From positions 558,001 through 622,000 of the forward strand of contig NZ_CP073343.1 of NCBI RefSeq assembly GCF_024397855.1: DNA of 64,000 nt, written 5' to 3'. The notes beneath the pieces are model-generated. The model saw only the letters and a list, made by a program, of their open reading frames with translations. It did no database searches and had not been told where the DNA came from. This document shows positions 46,665 to 55,849 of this stretch, piece by piece (position 1 is the first letter of the stretch; each line of letters begins with the position of its first letter). The DNA comes from Marinomonas rhizomae (GTDB taxonomy: Bacteria; Pseudomonadota; Gammaproteobacteria; Pseudomonadales; Marinomonadaceae). The position numbers and the translations under genes were made by a program.

Positions 46665-46701
46665 GGTTATTTTCTCTTTTGCTCTTAATGTATTAATGCT
46701 G

Positions 46702-47925
46702 TTAAGACGAAGACTTAATATGTTGATGAATAAACTCAACGAGTTGGTTTGCTAGTTCGCTTTTTGCGGCTTTGTCAGGTGACCAAGTTTTGTCTTTGGT
46801 AATCACTGTGACTTGGTTTTCATCTTGGTTAAAACCAATGTCGCTGCGCGAGACATCATTGGCGACAATAATATCCAAGCCTTTTCGTTCTAGTTTGCTT
46901 TTCGCGTATTCGATCACATTTTGCGTTTCAGCGGCAAAGCCCACTATGGTTTTTGCGCGCTTGTGTTGGGCAAGTGTGGCGATGATGTCTGGGTTTTTAA
47001 CTAGCGTCAGAGTTACTTCTTCTGTGTCAGACTGCTTTTTCATTTTTTGGTTGCTGGCAGCTTTCATTTTAAAGTCAGCCACGGCGGCGGCCCCAATAAA
47101 CACATCGGCTTGCGTGCTCATGCTTTGCTCGCAAGCATTGAGCATCTCATCCGCGCTTTTTACTGCAATAACATTGGCACCATCTGGCGGTGGGATCTGT
47201 ACTGGGCCACTTACTAATGTGACCTTTGCTCCACGAGCTATCGCAGCGCTAGCGAGAGCGTAACCCATTTTTCCTGAGCTGTGATTACTGATAAAACGAA
47301 CTGGGTCGATGGCTTCCATGGTTGGGCCTGCGGTAATAACCCAGTGTTGGCCAGTTAGATCTTGCTCGATTAGAGCGCTTTGGAAATGCGCGATAACAGC
47401 ATTAAAAATATCATTCGGCTCACTCATGCGGCCAGGGCCAATATCGCCACAGGCTTGCGCGCCATCGGCAGGCCCAATGTTTAATACGCCTCGTTCATTG
47501 AGCAAGTTCGCATTGGCTTGTGTTGCAGGGTGACGCCACATGGCTTGGTTCATCGCTGGGGCGAGCAAAACAGGCGACTCTGTGGCGATACACAAGGTGC
47601 TTAATAAGTCGTTTGCCATACCTTGGGCATAACGCGCCATAAAATCAGCAGAAGCAGGCGCAATGACGATTAAATCAGCCCACTTTGCTAATTCTATGTG
47701 CCCCATTCCCGCTTCCGCATTGGGGTCTAATAAAGTGCTGCGTACAGGGTGACTAGAAATCGCTTGCAGCGTCATCTCAGTTACAAACGCCTTTGCTCCC
47801 TCTGTTAACACTACCTGAACGTCAGCGCCTGCTTTGGTTAGCAAGCGAATTAGCTCAATGCTTTTATAAGCGGCAATGCCGCCAGTGATGCCTAATAGAA
47901 TGCGTTTTTGAGCGAGATTTGACAT
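46702..47925 (-). CDS. coaBC: Bifunctional phosphopantothenoylcysteine decarboxylase/synthetase
   Basis: The 407-residue protein joins CoaC (residues about 1-185), with the flavin-binding [11 protein letters not shown], the catalytic [14 protein letters not shown] and the [10 protein letters not shown] lid, to CoaB (about 190-400), with [25 protein letters not shown] in part and FAAET plus the [12 protein letters not shown] region. It performs two consecutive steps of coenzyme A synthesis from 4'-phosphopantothenate. It is divergent from radC, the common gammaproteobacterial order. Confidence 0.96.
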   Translation of the reverse strand: MSNLAQKRILLGITGGIAAYKSIELIRLLTKAGADVQVVLTEGAKAFVTEMTLQAISSHPVRSTLLDPNAEAGMGHIELAKWADLIVIAPASADFMARYAQGMANDLLSTLCIATESPVLLAPAMNQAMWRHPATQANANLLNERGVLNIGPADGAQACGDIGPGRMSEPNDIFNAVIAHFQSALIEQDLTGQHWVITAGPTMEAIDPVRFISNHSSGKMGYALASAAIARGAKVTLVSGPVQIPPPDGANVIAVKSADEMLNACEQSMSTQADVFIGAAAVADFKMKAASNQKMKKQSDTEEVTLTLVKNPDIIATLAQHKRAKTIVGFAAETQNVIEYAKSKLERKGLDIIVANDVSRSDIGFNQDENQVTVITKDKTWSPDKAAKSELANQLVEFIHQHIKSSS

Positions 47926-48027
47926 AAAAACTTCTCAATCCGATCTGTGATAGATAAGGTTAGCAAGAGGCAGGACGCCTTTCTCTTTAAAATGAGAGCA
48001 AGATTAACATGGATCAAGGAGTAGATC

Positions 48028-48702
48028 ATGAGTATTAAGCATTGGCCAGAACAAGAGCGGCCACGTGAGAAGCTTATCCAGCAAGGCGCTGGAGCGTTAA
48101 GTGATTCTGAGCTGTTAGCTATTTTTCTTCGAACCGGAACACAAGGGATCAGTGCTGTCGAGCTGGCGAGACAAGTGTTGAGTCAGTTTGGTGGGTTGCG
48201 TGCATTAATGTCGGCGAGCCGTGAAGAGTTTTGCCAAGGGTTTGGCTTAGGGGATGCAAAATATACTCAACTGCAAGCTGTACTGGAAATGTCTAAGCGC
48301 CATCTGCAAGAGCAGCTAATGCGTGAAACCGTGTTTACCAGCGCGGAACACGTCCGAACTTACCTTTCTTCTCAGCTACGTCACTCTCCGCGAGAAGTCT
48401 TTGCCGTGCTTTTCTTGGATACGCAACACAGATTAATTCGCTATCAAGAGCTTTTTATGGGCACCATCGATGCGGCTGCGGTTTATCCTCGTGAAGTTGT
48501 TAAAGCGGCTCTGCAATACAACGCCGCAGCGGTAATCCTCGCCCATAACCATCCAAGTGGTGTGGCCGAACCGAGCCAAGCGGATATCAGTATTACCGAT
48601 AAAATCAAACGTGCACTAGACCTCGTCGATGTGCGATTGCTCGATCACTTTGTCGTCGGTGATGGTTCGCCTGTGTCCTTGGCAGAAAGAGGGTTGGTGT
48701 AG
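48028..48702 (+). CDS. radC: RadC family protein
   Basis: The 224-residue protein has an N-terminal helix-hairpin-helix-like region ([27 protein letters not shown], given in part) and a C-terminal JAB1/MPN-type metal domain. The zinc motif is seen in [18 protein letters not shown], with the upstream glutamate in the region of [10 protein letters not shown]. The function is unsettled despite the name, as DNA repair involvement is doubtful. GGAGTAG precedes the start. It precedes rpmB and rpmG, as in E. coli. Confidence 0.95.
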   Translation: MSIKHWPEQERPREKLIQQGAGALSDSELLAIFLRTGTQGISAVELARQVLSQFGGLRALMSASREEFCQGFGLGDAKYTQLQAVLEMSKRHLQEQLMRETVFTSAEHVRTYLSSQLRHSPREVFAVLFLDTQHRLIRYQELFMGTIDAAAVYPREVVKAALQYNAAAVILAHNHPSGVAEPSQADISITDKIKRALDLVDVRLLDHFVVGDGSPVSLAERGLV

Positions 48703-49002
48703 TCTAGTAAGGTTGTTATTTTAGAAAAACATAGTCACTTTAGAAAAGTGTTAATGATGCTTCGTAGTAGATAGGCCGGTTTCGATAGGGAGCATCACTC
48801 TGTTTTTTATTGAGATTTTTTGTTTGAACGCGCTAATTGATCATTTTTTTAACAAAAGAATTGCTCAATGGGTTGGCTTATGGGAAAATGCGCGCCGCTA
48901 TATCCTCGGTATGGGATTTTTTTGATTCATAAGGAATCATGCTCCGCCTGAGGAAGTGAAACACTTCCAATAATCTTTCTGGATAGCAAAAGGTATTTAA
49001 TT
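48703..49002 (+). other. Leader region of rpmB with hairpin
   Basis: This 300-base gap separates radC from rpmB. A perfect 7-bp hairpin, GGAAGTG (48952-48958) with CACTTCC (48962-48968), lies about 35 bases before rpmB and may be a leader structure of the ribosomal transcript. A smaller CACTTT/AAAGTG hairpin is at 48736-48750. No other gene was seen. Confidence 0.45.
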
Positions 49003-49239
49003 ATGTCTCGCGTATGTCAAGTTACTGGGAAACGTCCTATTACAGGTAATAACGTTTCTCACTCAAAACGCCGTACTAAGCGTCGTTTTCTTCCTAACCT
49101 TCATTGGCACCGTTTTTGGGTCGAAGGTGAAAACCGCTACATCCGTTTACGTGTATCTTCTAAAGGTATGCGTATTATCGATAAAAAAGGTATTGAATCA
49201 GTTCTTGCTGAAATTCGTGCCAACGGCGAAAAAGTATAA
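49003..49239 (+). CDS. rpmB: Large ribosomal subunit protein bL28
   Basis: The 78-residue basic protein matches bL28, with [20 protein letters not shown] at the start, KRRFLPNLH in the middle and the C-terminal [17 protein letters not shown]. It is a structural component of the 50S subunit. rpmG starts 12 bases later, as in E. coli. Confidence 0.97.
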   Translation: MSRVCQVTGKRPITGNNVSHSKRRTKRRFLPNLHWHRFWVEGENRYIRLRVSSKGMRIIDKKGIESVLAEIRANGEKV

Positions 49240-49250
49240 GGATCTGAATC

Positions 49251-49421
49251 ATGGCTTCTAAAGGCGCTCGCGATCTAATTCGCATGGTATCTTCTGCTGG
49301 TACTGGTCACTTTTACACAACTGACAAGAACAAGCGAAATACTCCTGACAAACTTGAAATGAAAAAGTTTGATCCAGTTGTACGTAAGCACGTTATGTAC
49401 AAAGAAGCGAAAATTAAATAA
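49251..49421 (+). CDS. rpmG: Large ribosomal subunit protein bL33
   Basis: A 56-residue frame begins at ATG 49251 after AAGGATC and ends with TAA at 49419-49421. The product shows [33 protein letters not shown] and is almost the same length as E. coli bL33. It has no cysteines, so it is the zinc-free form. It follows rpmB and is followed by a strong terminator. Confidence 0.96.
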   Translation: MASKGARDLIRMVSSAGTGHFYTTDKNKRNTPDKLEMKKFDPVVRKHVMYKEAKIK

Positions 49422-49442
49422 TTTTTGTTTCTTGTCAAAAGG

Positions 49443-49468
49443 AACCGACTCATTGAGTCGGTTTTTTT
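49443..49468 (+). terminator. Rho-independent terminator after rpmG
   Basis: AACCGACTC (49443-49451) pairs perfectly with GAGTCGGTT (49455-49463) around a 3-base loop and continues into TTTTTTT. Confidence 0.9.
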
Positions 49469-49597
49469 ATATCTAGTAAAAGATAGTAATAGAAATACTT
49501 TGTTCGATTGGTCAGTATGGTTTGTATCTTTACATGACACAGAACCCACATGAGATTGTGCGATGATCTTGTTTGAGGATTCTCTGGAGGGTTGCCT

Positions 49598-50416
49598 ATG
49601 CCTGAATTGCCGGAAGTAGAAACCACGTTACGTGGTATTGAGCCCAAGTTATTAGGGCGTACTCTTGCTAGGGTGGATATTCGTCAGCCTAAATTACGTT
49701 GGATGATCACACCTGAGCTAAGTTCTGAAATGGTTGGGGAGAACATCACTCACCTTTCTCGTCGCGGAAAGTACATTGGTATTCATACTTCAAAAGGCAC
49801 CTTGATTGTTCATCTTGGTATGTCTGGTAGTTTGTATTTTGTGCCTGCCGAGACGCCGCCATTGTTTCATGATCATGTGGATTTTTGCTTCGCCGATGAT
49901 GATGTATGGTTGAGATATACGGATCCTCGTCGCTTTGGTGCCATTCTGTGGACAACGGAAGATTGGAACGAGCATGAGCTTATTAAGCATTTAGGCCCAG
50001 AGCCGCTATCAGAGCTTTTTAATGCTGACATGCTGTACGCAAGAGCGAAGGGGCGCAAAGTGCCCATTAAGACCTTTATCATGGACAGTAAGGTGGTTGT
50101 GGGTGTTGGGAATATTTATGCCAATGAAGCGCTATTTAAAGCGGGTATTCGCCCTGATCGTTTGGCCGGTAAAATAAGCAAGGCTCGTTTAGCCCGTTTG
50201 GTCGAATGCATTAAAGTGGTGCTGGCAGCCGCCATTAAACAGGGCGGAACCACTCTAAAAGACTTTGTAGGTGGTGACGGAAAACCTGGTTATTTTAAGC
50301 AAGAGTTGGCTGTTTACGGTAGAGCAGATAAGGCTTGTATTGTGTGTAGTGCGCCACTGAAAGAAATACGTCAAGCTCAGCGTAGCACGGTTTTTTGTGT
50401 GAACTGTCAATCTTGA
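49598..50416 (+). CDS. mutM: Formamidopyrimidine-DNA glycosylase
   Basis: The 272-residue enzyme removes 8-oxoguanine from DNA. After removal of Met, the catalytic proline and glutamate begin PELPEVETT. GVGNIYANEALF and GGTTLKDFVGGDGKPGYF are the helix-two-turn-helix parts. The C-terminal zinc finger has CIVCSAPL and CVNCQ with four cysteines. GGAGG precedes ATG 49598. It follows rpmB-rpmG as in E. coli. Confidence 0.96.
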   Translation: MPELPEVETTLRGIEPKLLGRTLARVDIRQPKLRWMITPELSSEMVGENITHLSRRGKYIGIHTSKGTLIVHLGMSGSLYFVPAETPPLFHDHVDFCFADDDVWLRYTDPRRFGAILWTTEDWNEHELIKHLGPEPLSELFNADMLYARAKGRKVPIKTFIMDSKVVVGVGNIYANEALFKAGIRPDRLAGKISKARLARLVECIKVVLAAAIKQGGTTLKDFVGGDGKPGYFKQELAVYGRADKACIVCSAPLKEIRQAQRSTVFCVNCQS

Positions 50417-50655
50417 AAGCTTGTTCCTTGTCTATATGGAAATGGCGGCACAAGAATTGCTATTTATCAGTGTTAATTGCAGTGTTAATTAAATCGCCAT
50501 AGCGGAAAAAGATTTTTTTATTAGCGATATGCGTAAAAATATCGCTTAAAATGTGCAGATTACATTGCGGTATTCTGCTAATCGGTTTATTTTTGACCAG
50601 TTAGGCAGGGTTTATAATTGTCTAGACTAAATTACATATATTAAGAGGAATTGGA

Positions 50656-51648
50656 ATGAAAGCTGTCTTTCTTGCGTCCGTCACGGCATTAGCTATTTCA
50701 TCAACTGTAGCTCATGCCGCAACAGAACCTGCGGTTGTTTATGATCAAGCGGGTAAATTCGATAAGTCTTTTAATGAAGGCGTTTACAATGGCGTTAAAG
50801 AGTACACGGCTGAGACGGGTATTCAGGTTCGAGAGTTTGAACCTAAGAACGAAGCGCAAGTAGAGCAAGGTCTACGTCGCCTTGCAAAACGTGGTTATTC
50901 TCCAATTGTTACGGTTGGTTTTAACATGACGTCTGCGGTTGAGAAAGTAGCGAAAGATTTCCCTGAAATCAACTTTACTATCATTGATGGTGTTATCGAT
51001 CTTCCGAACGTTCAGTCTGTTGTTTTTAAAGAGCAAGAAGGTTCTTTCCTAGTGGGCGCTTTGGCGGCCATGGCATCTAAAACCAATACAGTCAGCTTTG
51101 TCGGTGGGATGGATATTCCTCTGATTCGTAAGTTCGCGTGTGGTTATGAGCAAGGTGTTAAATATCAGTCTTCTAGTGCCACTGTATTGCAAAATATGAC
51201 GGGTTCTACAGGCGCAGCGTTTAATGATCCAACAAAAGGGTCTGAATTGGCAAAAAGTCAGTTTTCTAAAGGTTCTGATGTTGTTTTCGCAGCAGCGGGT
51301 GGTACAGGTATTGGCGTATATCAAGCGGCAAAAGATGATGGCAAATTGGCGATTGGTGTAGATTCAAACCAAAACCACATTCAGCCAGGCACAATGCTAA
51401 CGTCTATGGTTAAACGTGTAGACCAAGCAGCTTACAAAACGTACAAAGATGCCGCTGCAGGAACTTGGAAGCCAGGAATGGTTGTTCTAGGTTTGGCTGA
51501 AGGTGGTGTTGATTGGGCGCTAGATGACAACAATGCGAGTTTAATTACAGCTGATATGAAAGCGACAATGAAAGACATTCGCGCAAAAATCGTCAGCGGT
51601 GAAATCAAAGTTCACGATTACATGTCAGATAACACTTGTAACTACTAA
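50656..51648 (+). CDS. BMP-family ABC transporter, substrate-binding protein (nucleoside-type)
   Basis: The 330-residue periplasmic protein has a signal peptide of about 22 residues (ending near AHAATE) and a BMP/PnrA-like fold. FDKSFNEGVYNGVKEY, GGMDIPLIRKFACGYEQG, AAGGTGIGVYQAA and GVDSNQN are typical. BMP proteins of this operon type bind nucleosides. AGAGGA precedes the start. Upstream, CAGTGTTAATT repeats at 50469 and 50481, and the palindrome GTCTAGAC at 50620-50627 sits just after a TATAAT, a possible operator. The downstream genes encode the ATPase, two permeases and cytidine deaminase. Confidence 0.92.
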   Translation: MKAVFLASVTALAISSTVAHAATEPAVVYDQAGKFDKSFNEGVYNGVKEYTAETGIQVREFEPKNEAQVEQGLRRLAKRGYSPIVTVGFNMTSAVEKVAKDFPEINFTIIDGVIDLPNVQSVVFKEQEGSFLVGALAAMASKTNTVSFVGGMDIPLIRKFACGYEQGVKYQSSSATVLQNMTGSTGAAFNDPTKGSELAKSQFSKGSDVVFAAAGGTGIGVYQAAKDDGKLAIGVDSNQNHIQPGTMLTSMVKRVDQAAYKTYKDAAAGTWKPGMVVLGLAEGGVDWALDDNNASLITADMKATMKDIRAKIVSGEIKVHDYMSDNTCNY

Positions 51649-51656
51649 GTTGCATC

Positions 51657-51697
51657 AAAAAACAGTTACTTACACAGCGTAGGTAACTGTTTTTTTT
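51657..51697 (+). terminator. Strong hairpin between BMP gene and ATPase gene
   Basis: Bases 51657-51673 pair with 51679-51695 (one wobble) around a 5-base loop and run into a T tract. It resembles the hairpin after ugpB and probably raises the ratio of binding protein to permease by partial termination. Confidence 0.85.
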
Positions 51698-51740
51698 GTT
51701 CTAGTGTGTTCCATTTTAAGCAGATGAATTACTTTTAGTT

Positions 51741-53297
51741 ATGACGAATAAAACAATGCCATACGCAATAGAATTGCGAGACATAAGTAAACGTTTTGGT
51801 GCAGTTCAGGCCAATAAAGACATTTGCTTGCAAGTTCCAGCTGGCACGATTCACGGTATTATTGGTGAAAACGGCGCGGGTAAATCCACTTTGATGAGTA
51901 TCATTTATGGCTTTTATGAAGCCGATACAGGTCATATTGAAGTTGATGGTAAGCGTGTTGATATTCGTAGCTCTCAGGATGCGATCAATGCCGGCATCGG
52001 CATGGTGCATCAGCACTTCATGTTAGTGGAAAATTTTAGTGTTCTTGAGAATGTTATTCTAGGTGCAGAAGGTGGTGCGGTACTAAAGAATGGTATCGGT
52101 GCAGCGCGTGTAGAATTGCAACGCTTGGCTCATGAATACAGTTTGGATATTGATGTAGACGCAATCGTAGAGGAACTTCCGGTTGGTTTGCAGCAACGTG
52201 TTGAGATTTTAAAAGCTTTATATCGTGGCGCGCGTATTCTTATTTTAGATGAGCCCACAGGCGTACTGACGCCACAAGAAGCGGATCATTTATTTCGTAT
52301 CCTAAAAGCCCTAAAAGATCAGGGTGTTACCGTATTATTAATCACTCACAAATTACGTGAGATCATGGCTTCCACTGATAATGTGTCGGTGATGCGACAA
52401 GGTGAGATGGTTGCTCACCGAGAAACAGTCAATACGAGCAAGGAAGATCTTGCTGAGTTGATGGTGGGTAAAAAAGTCCGTCTTACTGTGGATAAAGATG
52501 AAGCTCAACCTAGTGATGTTTTATTGTCTGCGAAAAACTTGTCTCAGTTTGATAGTCAGGGCGTAAAGCGTTTAAAAAATGTCAGTTTAGAGCTGCGTGC
52601 AGGTGAAATCTTAGGTATCGCTGGTGTGTCTGGTAACGGTCAGAGCGAACTGTTGAGCGTTCTGTCTGGTATTACGCCGATGGACGAAGGTGAGATCCAC
52701 TTTGCAGGTCAAGTAATCAACGCAAAAGCGCCGAAAGATGCCGCTCAGATGCGTGATCTGAAAATGGCACATGTGCCAGAAGATCGCCATAAAATGGGCT
52801 TGGTAACGGGCTTTGAAGCCTATGAAGCGGCGGTGCTGGGCTACCATAACTCGCCTGCGTATAACGGCAAGATCCTTATGGACCGCAAGGCCATGCTGGA
52901 TGAATGCAATGAGCGCATGGCTGCGTGGGATGTGCGTCCACCGAATCCTCATCTTAAAACGGCAAATTTTTCTGGTGGTAACCAGCAGAAGATCGTTATT
53001 GCCCGTGAAGTCGAGCAAAACCCTGAAGTGTTGTTGATTGGCCAGCCAACGCGTGGCGTTGATATTGGTGCCATCGAAAACATTCACGAACAAATCGTTA
53101 AACTAAGAGACTCAGGTAAAGCCATTTTACTTGTGTCCGTTGAATTGGATGAAATTATGGCACTGAGTGATCGCATTATTGTGATGTTTGATGGTGCGGT
53201 TGTTGGTGAGCTTGATGCAAAAGACGCTGATGAACGAACCCTTGGCCTAATGATGGCTAATGCTTTCAATGAAGAGCAAGAAGGGGTGTCCGCATGA
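51741..53297 (+). CDS. Nucleoside ABC transporter ATP-binding protein (two ABC domains)
   Basis: The 518-residue protein carries two ABC domains in tandem, as in RbsA and YufO-type ATPases. The first has Walker A GENGAGKST at residues 42-50 and Walker B ILILDEPTGVLTPQE. The second has a degenerate P loop, GVSGNGQSE, near residue 289, then FSGGNQQKIVIAREVEQNPEVLLI. This asymmetry is normal for the family. It energises the two permeases whose genes follow, with a four-base overlap to the first. Confidence 0.94.
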   Translation: MTNKTMPYAIELRDISKRFGAVQANKDICLQVPAGTIHGIIGENGAGKSTLMSIIYGFYEADTGHIEVDGKRVDIRSSQDAINAGIGMVHQHFMLVENFSVLENVILGAEGGAVLKNGIGAARVELQRLAHEYSLDIDVDAIVEELPVGLQQRVEILKALYRGARILILDEPTGVLTPQEADHLFRILKALKDQGVTVLLITHKLREIMASTDNVSVMRQGEMVAHRETVNTSKEDLAELMVGKKVRLTVDKDEAQPSDVLLSAKNLSQFDSQGVKRLKNVSLELRAGEILGIAGVSGNGQSELLSVLSGITPMDEGEIHFAGQVINAKAPKDAAQMRDLKMAHVPEDRHKMGLVTGFEAYEAAVLGYHNSPAYNGKILMDRKAMLDECNERMAAWDVRPPNPHLKTANFSGGNQQKIVIAREVEQNPEVLLIGQPTRGVDIGAIENIHEQIVKLRDSGKAILLVSVELDEIMALSDRIIVMFDGAVVGELDAKDADERTLGLMMANAFNEEQEGVSA

Positions 53298-54391
53298 GTC
53301 AGGCAAAAGTCCCTACATGGGTAAATATTGCTCTTATCCCTGTGCTAAATATCATGCTGGCCTTTTTGGTTTCTGGTTTGGTGATTCTTGCCATTGGTGA
53401 AAACCCAATTGAAGCTGCAGGTTACCTTATTTATGGTGCTTTTGGTTACGACGAAGGCATTGGCTATACGCTGTACTATGCAACGAACCTTATTTTTACG
53501 GGCTTAGCAGTGTCTGTTGCCTTTAAAGGCGGTTTGTTCAATATCGGTGGTGAAGGGCAAGCCTATATTGGTGGTTTAGGGGTTGGTTTGATCTGTTTGT
53601 CATTGGATCACACTATGCCGTTTTATGTGATCGCGCCTTTGGCTATTGTTGGTGCGGCGGTTTTTGGGGCAGCATGGGCCTATATTCCAGCTTACCTACA
53701 AGCACGTCGTGGTAGCCACATTGTAATTACTACCATCATGTTTAACTTTATAGCCTCTTCGTTGATGGTTTACTTGATTGTAAACTGGTTAAAAGAAGAT
53801 GGCCGTATGGCGCCAAATAGCCGAACATTTGAAGAAAACGCTTGGCTACCTTATCTACATGAACTGCTTTCCCCATTGGGTATTGATATTGGTGATTCAC
53901 CGTTAAATCTCGCTTTCATTTGGGCTTTGTTGTGTTGTGTGTTTGTTTGGGGATTGGTTTGGCATACTCGTTGGGGTTATCAACTACGTACATTAGGAAC
54001 CAATCCTACTGCAGCGCGATACGCTGGTATTGATACCGCGAAAGTAACCATTTGGGCTATGCTGATTTCTGGTGGCTTGGCAGGTTTTGTTGGCCTTAAT
54101 GAAATCATGGGTGTGAACCATAATTTATTGCTTAACTTTACTGCGGGTTATGGTTTTGCCGGTATTGCGGTGGCTCTGATGGGGCGTAATCATCCGATTG
54201 GTATTATTTTGGCGGCTATTTTATTTGGTGCCTTATACCAAGGTGGTGCGGAGTTAGCATTTGAAATTCCAACCATTACGCCTGAAATCGTTGTGGTGAT
54301 CCAAGGTTTGGTGATTTTGTTCTCTGGTGCGCTTGAACACATGTTCAAAGATCGTATCGAAGGCTATTTTATTCGCAGAGCGGTCGCGTAG
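53294..54391 (+). CDS. Nucleoside ABC transporter permease, first subunit
   Basis: The 365-residue membrane protein has about eight to ten helices of the BPD_transp_2 (RbsC/YufP-like) family. FKGGLFNIGGEGQAYIGGLG and RYAGIDTAKVTIWAMLISGGLAGF are the conserved loops. It starts within the ATPase stop codon (ATGA) and precedes a second, shorter permease. Together they form the inner-membrane channel of the BMP nucleoside importer. Confidence 0.93.
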   Translation: MSQAKVPTWVNIALIPVLNIMLAFLVSGLVILAIGENPIEAAGYLIYGAFGYDEGIGYTLYYATNLIFTGLAVSVAFKGGLFNIGGEGQAYIGGLGVGLICLSLDHTMPFYVIAPLAIVGAAVFGAAWAYIPAYLQARRGSHIVITTIMFNFIASSLMVYLIVNWLKEDGRMAPNSRTFEENAWLPYLHELLSPLGIDIGDSPLNLAFIWALLCCVFVWGLVWHTRWGYQLRTLGTNPTAARYAGIDTAKVTIWAMLISGGLAGFVGLNEIMGVNHNLLLNFTAGYGFAGIAVALMGRNHPIGIILAAILFGALYQGGAELAFEIPTITPEIVVVIQGLVILFSGALEHMFKDRIEGYFIRRAVA

Positions 54392-54400
54392 GGGAAAACT

Positions 54401-55369
54401 ATGTTTGAAACATTGATACTTATGTTAGACGCGACAATGCGCGTTTCTACTCCGCTTATTTTTGCGGCGTTAGCTGGCTTGTATTCTGAGCGCGCAGGCA
54501 TTGTTGATATTGGTCTAGAAGGTAAAATTTTGGGCAGTGCTTTTGCAGCTGCCGCGGCCGCGTCTATTTTTGGCTCCGCTTGGATTGGCTTGTGTTTTGG
54601 TATAATGGCCTCGGTTGGCTTAGCCATGATTCACGGCTTTGCTTGTATCACACACCGAGGCGATCATATCGTTTCTGGTGTGGCGATTAATACCATTGTA
54701 GCGGGCTTGACTGTGACTTTGTCTATGCACTGGTTTGGTATGGGCGGACAAACACCGGCATTGGTTGGTGATGCGCGTTTCTTAGACATCACCTTCCCAT
54801 TTGCTGATGCAATCGCAAGTGTGCCTGTGATCGGATCTATTTATTCGAACTTGCTAAGTGGTCATAATATTTTGGTTTATTTGGCATTTTTAATGGTGCC
54901 TGTGACCTATTGGGTAATTTATAAGACTCGTTTCGGTTTGCGTCTGCGTGCGGTGGGTGAGAACCCTCATGCGGTAGATACGGCGGGAATTTCAGTATCC
55001 TTTATTCGTTATCGTGCCTTGATCATTTGCGGCATTTTATGTGGCCTTGCTGGCGCGTATTTGTCTACCGCTCATAACGCTGGCTTCTTGAAAGATATGA
55101 GTGCGGGTAAAGGCTACATGGCATTGGCAGCGCTTATCTTTGGTAAATGGCGCCCAGTTCCAGTCTTGCTGGCTTGTTTGTTGTTTGGTTTCTTGGACGC
55201 CTTTGCTGTTCGTATGCAAGGTGTGGTTATTCCGGGTATTGGTGAAGTTCCAGTTCAGGCAATTGAAGTATTGCCTTATGTATTAACTGTGTTGCTACTC
55301 GCTGGCTTCATTGGTAAAGCTATTGGGCCCAAAGCCGTTGGCCGCCCTTACGTGAAAGAGCGAGCCTAA
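54401..55369 (+). CDS. Nucleoside ABC transporter permease, second subunit
   Basis: The 322-residue membrane protein is the shorter YufQ-like permease. YSERAGIVDIGLEGKIL near the N-terminus and RAVGENPHAVDTAGISVSFIRY are conserved loops. It lies nine bases after the first permease gene and 17 bases before cdd, so the whole set is one operon. Confidence 0.93.
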   Translation: MFETLILMLDATMRVSTPLIFAALAGLYSERAGIVDIGLEGKILGSAFAAAAAASIFGSAWIGLCFGIMASVGLAMIHGFACITHRGDHIVSGVAINTIVAGLTVTLSMHWFGMGGQTPALVGDARFLDITFPFADAIASVPVIGSIYSNLLSGHNILVYLAFLMVPVTYWVIYKTRFGLRLRAVGENPHAVDTAGISVSFIRYRALIICGILCGLAGAYLSTAHNAGFLKDMSAGKGYMALAALIFGKWRPVPVLLACLLFGFLDAFAVRMQGVVIPGIGEVPVQAIEVLPYVLTVLLLAGFIGKAIGPKAVGRPYVKERA

Positions 55370-55386
55370 TATGTTGGATTTTAATC

Positions 55387-55803
55387 ATGTCTGATACAAA
55401 GCAGAGCACTGAGCTATTTGATCTTGCCAAAGAAGCAATGGATAAGGCTTATGTGCCTTATTCTAAGTTTCCTGTTGGTGCGGCAATAGTAACGGCTGCT
55501 GGTAAGATTTATTCTGGCTGTAATGTAGAGAACGCCGCTTATCCAGAAGGCACATGCGCCGAAGCGGGGGCGATTGCTTCTATGGTGCTTGGCGGTGATA
55601 CGCAGATCAAAGACATCTATGTGATTGGCAAGGGCGATGAATTGGTAACGCCTTGTGGCGGTTGCCGCCAGAAAATTCGTGAGTTCTCTTCTGTCGATAC
55701 CATGATTCATATTTGTGGCGCAGAAGGCGTGAGAAAATCTCTTACGATGAACGAGCTATTGCCTTTCTCGTTTGGCCCAGAAAATCTCGAACAAGCTAGC
55801 TAG
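55387..55803 (+). CDS. cdd: Cytidine deaminase
   Basis: The 138-residue enzyme deaminates cytidine and deoxycytidine to the uridine forms. The zinc site is Cys57 with Glu59 in TCAEA, and Cys90 and Cys93 in PCGGC, the three-cysteine type of short tetrameric deaminases. Being last in the BMP importer operon, it suggests that the imported substrates include cytidine or deoxycytidine, which then feed pyrimidine salvage. Confidence 0.96.
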   Translation: MSDTKQSTELFDLAKEAMDKAYVPYSKFPVGAAIVTAAGKIYSGCNVENAAYPEGTCAEAGAIASMVLGGDTQIKDIYVIGKGDELVTPCGGCRQKIREFSSVDTMIHICGAEGVRKSLTMNELLPFSFGPENLEQAS

Positions 55804-55822
55804 TATTTATTTGTTAGCTTAC

Positions 55823-55846
55823 AAAACCACCTTCGGGTGGTTTTTT
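55823..55846. terminator. Rho-independent terminator with TTCG loop
   Basis: AAAACCACC (55823-55831) pairs perfectly with GGTGGTTTT (55836-55844) around the stable TTCG tetraloop and ends in a T run. It closes the nucleoside operon and lies just before the stop of the convergent AbrB-type gene. Confidence 0.92.
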
Positions 55847-55849
55847 CGT

